NCBI GenBank assembly: GCA_030039975.1
Contig: JASHUO010000567.1
Span: 1 to 5,153, forward strand
Length of the DNA: 5,153 nt
Reading direction: 5' to 3'
Source of the DNA: Alphaproteobacteria bacterium
Lineage (GTDB): Bacteria; Pseudomonadota; Alphaproteobacteria; ATCC43930; CGMCC-115725
The position numbers and the translations under genes were made by a program. The notes under the pieces were generated by a model, which ran no database searches, was not told the DNA's origin, and worked only from the letters and a program-made list of their open reading frames with translations. Below, in pieces: positions 4,936 to 5,153 of the stretch; position 1 is the stretch's first letter; each line of letters starts with the position of its first letter.

Positions 4936-5153
4936 ATGGCGAGACGTTGCATCATCACCGGCAAAGGCGTTCAGGTCGGCCACAATGTGAGCCACGCCAA
5001 CAACAAGACCAAGCGGCGCTTCCTGCCCAATCTGCAACGCACCTCGCTGCTGTCCGACGCGCTCGGCGGCCCGGTGCGCGTCCGCCTCTCGACCCGCGGC
5101 ATCCGTACGGTCGAGCATAATGGCGGCATCGACGCCTATCTCCTCGGCACGCC
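4936..5153 (+). CDS. rpmB: 50S ribosomal protein L28, N-terminal part
   Basis: The visible 72 residues begin MARRCIITGKGVQVGHNVSH and continue with the highly conserved NNKTKRRFLPNL (22-33), diagnostic of bacterial ribosomal protein L28, a small basic component of the large subunit. The stretch VRVRLSTRGIRTVEHNGGID (48-67) matches the longer alphaproteobacterial form, usually a little under 100 residues, so perhaps 25 residues are cut off by the right edge. The ATG at 4936 has GAGG five bases upstream, preferred over an in-frame TTG at 4918. It has its own promoter and is transcribed divergently from the biosynthetic operon, so it is a housekeeping neighbour and not part of the pathway. Confidence 0.97.
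   Translation, partial: MARRCIITGKGVQVGHNVSHANNKTKRRFLPNLQRTSLLSDALGGPVRVRLSTRGIRTVEHNGGIDAYLLGT

Overview
The window is GC-rich, with strong G/C bias at third codon positions. The partial ribosomal protein L28 at the right edge has an alphaproteobacterial-type sequence, so an alphaproteobacterium (Rhizobiales or Rhodospirillales-like) is the best guess. That is inference from one conserved protein plus base composition.

Layout. Almost everything from the left edge to about 4656 is one minus-strand operon of eight tightly packed genes, read right to left. In order they are: a small lipoprotein (4161-4595), a ketosynthase-like chain-length-factor protein (3388-4164), an HX4D acyltransferase (2634-3401), two different acyl carrier proteins (2370-2630 and 2116-2370), a COG4648-type six-helix membrane protein (1554-2141), an AMP-forming acyl ligase (202-1557), and the first 68 codons of an ApeI/FabZ-type hotdog dehydratase (1-205) that runs off the left edge. 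Every junction is a short overlap or a 3-base gap, and three are ATGA stop/start overlaps. Transcription probably starts from an AT-rich promoter with a perfect TATAAT at 4651-4656.

The gene set and order (CLF, acyltransferase, ACP, ACP, COG4648, AMP ligase, dehydratase) match the core of aryl polyene (APE)-type clusters (the apeC-D-E-F-G-H-I order as I recall it from the E. coli APE cluster). These are type II fatty-acid/polyketide-like pathways that build a membrane-anchored polyene or related lipid. The ligase would activate a starter acid. The ACPs would carry starter and growing chain. The CLF would pair with a catalytic ketosynthase encoded outside the window, and the dehydratase would introduce double bonds. 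The acyltransferase and membrane protein would move or attach the product at the membrane. The catalytic ketosynthase, ketoreductase and exporter are not visible and should lie beyond the left edge. The coupled lipoprotein in first position is the least expected component.

A 340-base divergent intergenic region (4596-4935) separates this operon from rpmB on the plus strand, which is cut by the right edge. It holds the operon promoter with a bracketing direct repeat, a perfect 9-bp hairpin without a T-tract, a probable rpmB promoter, and a 7-bp hairpin in the rpmB leader. I see no tRNA, rRNA, transposase, CRISPR array or attachment site.
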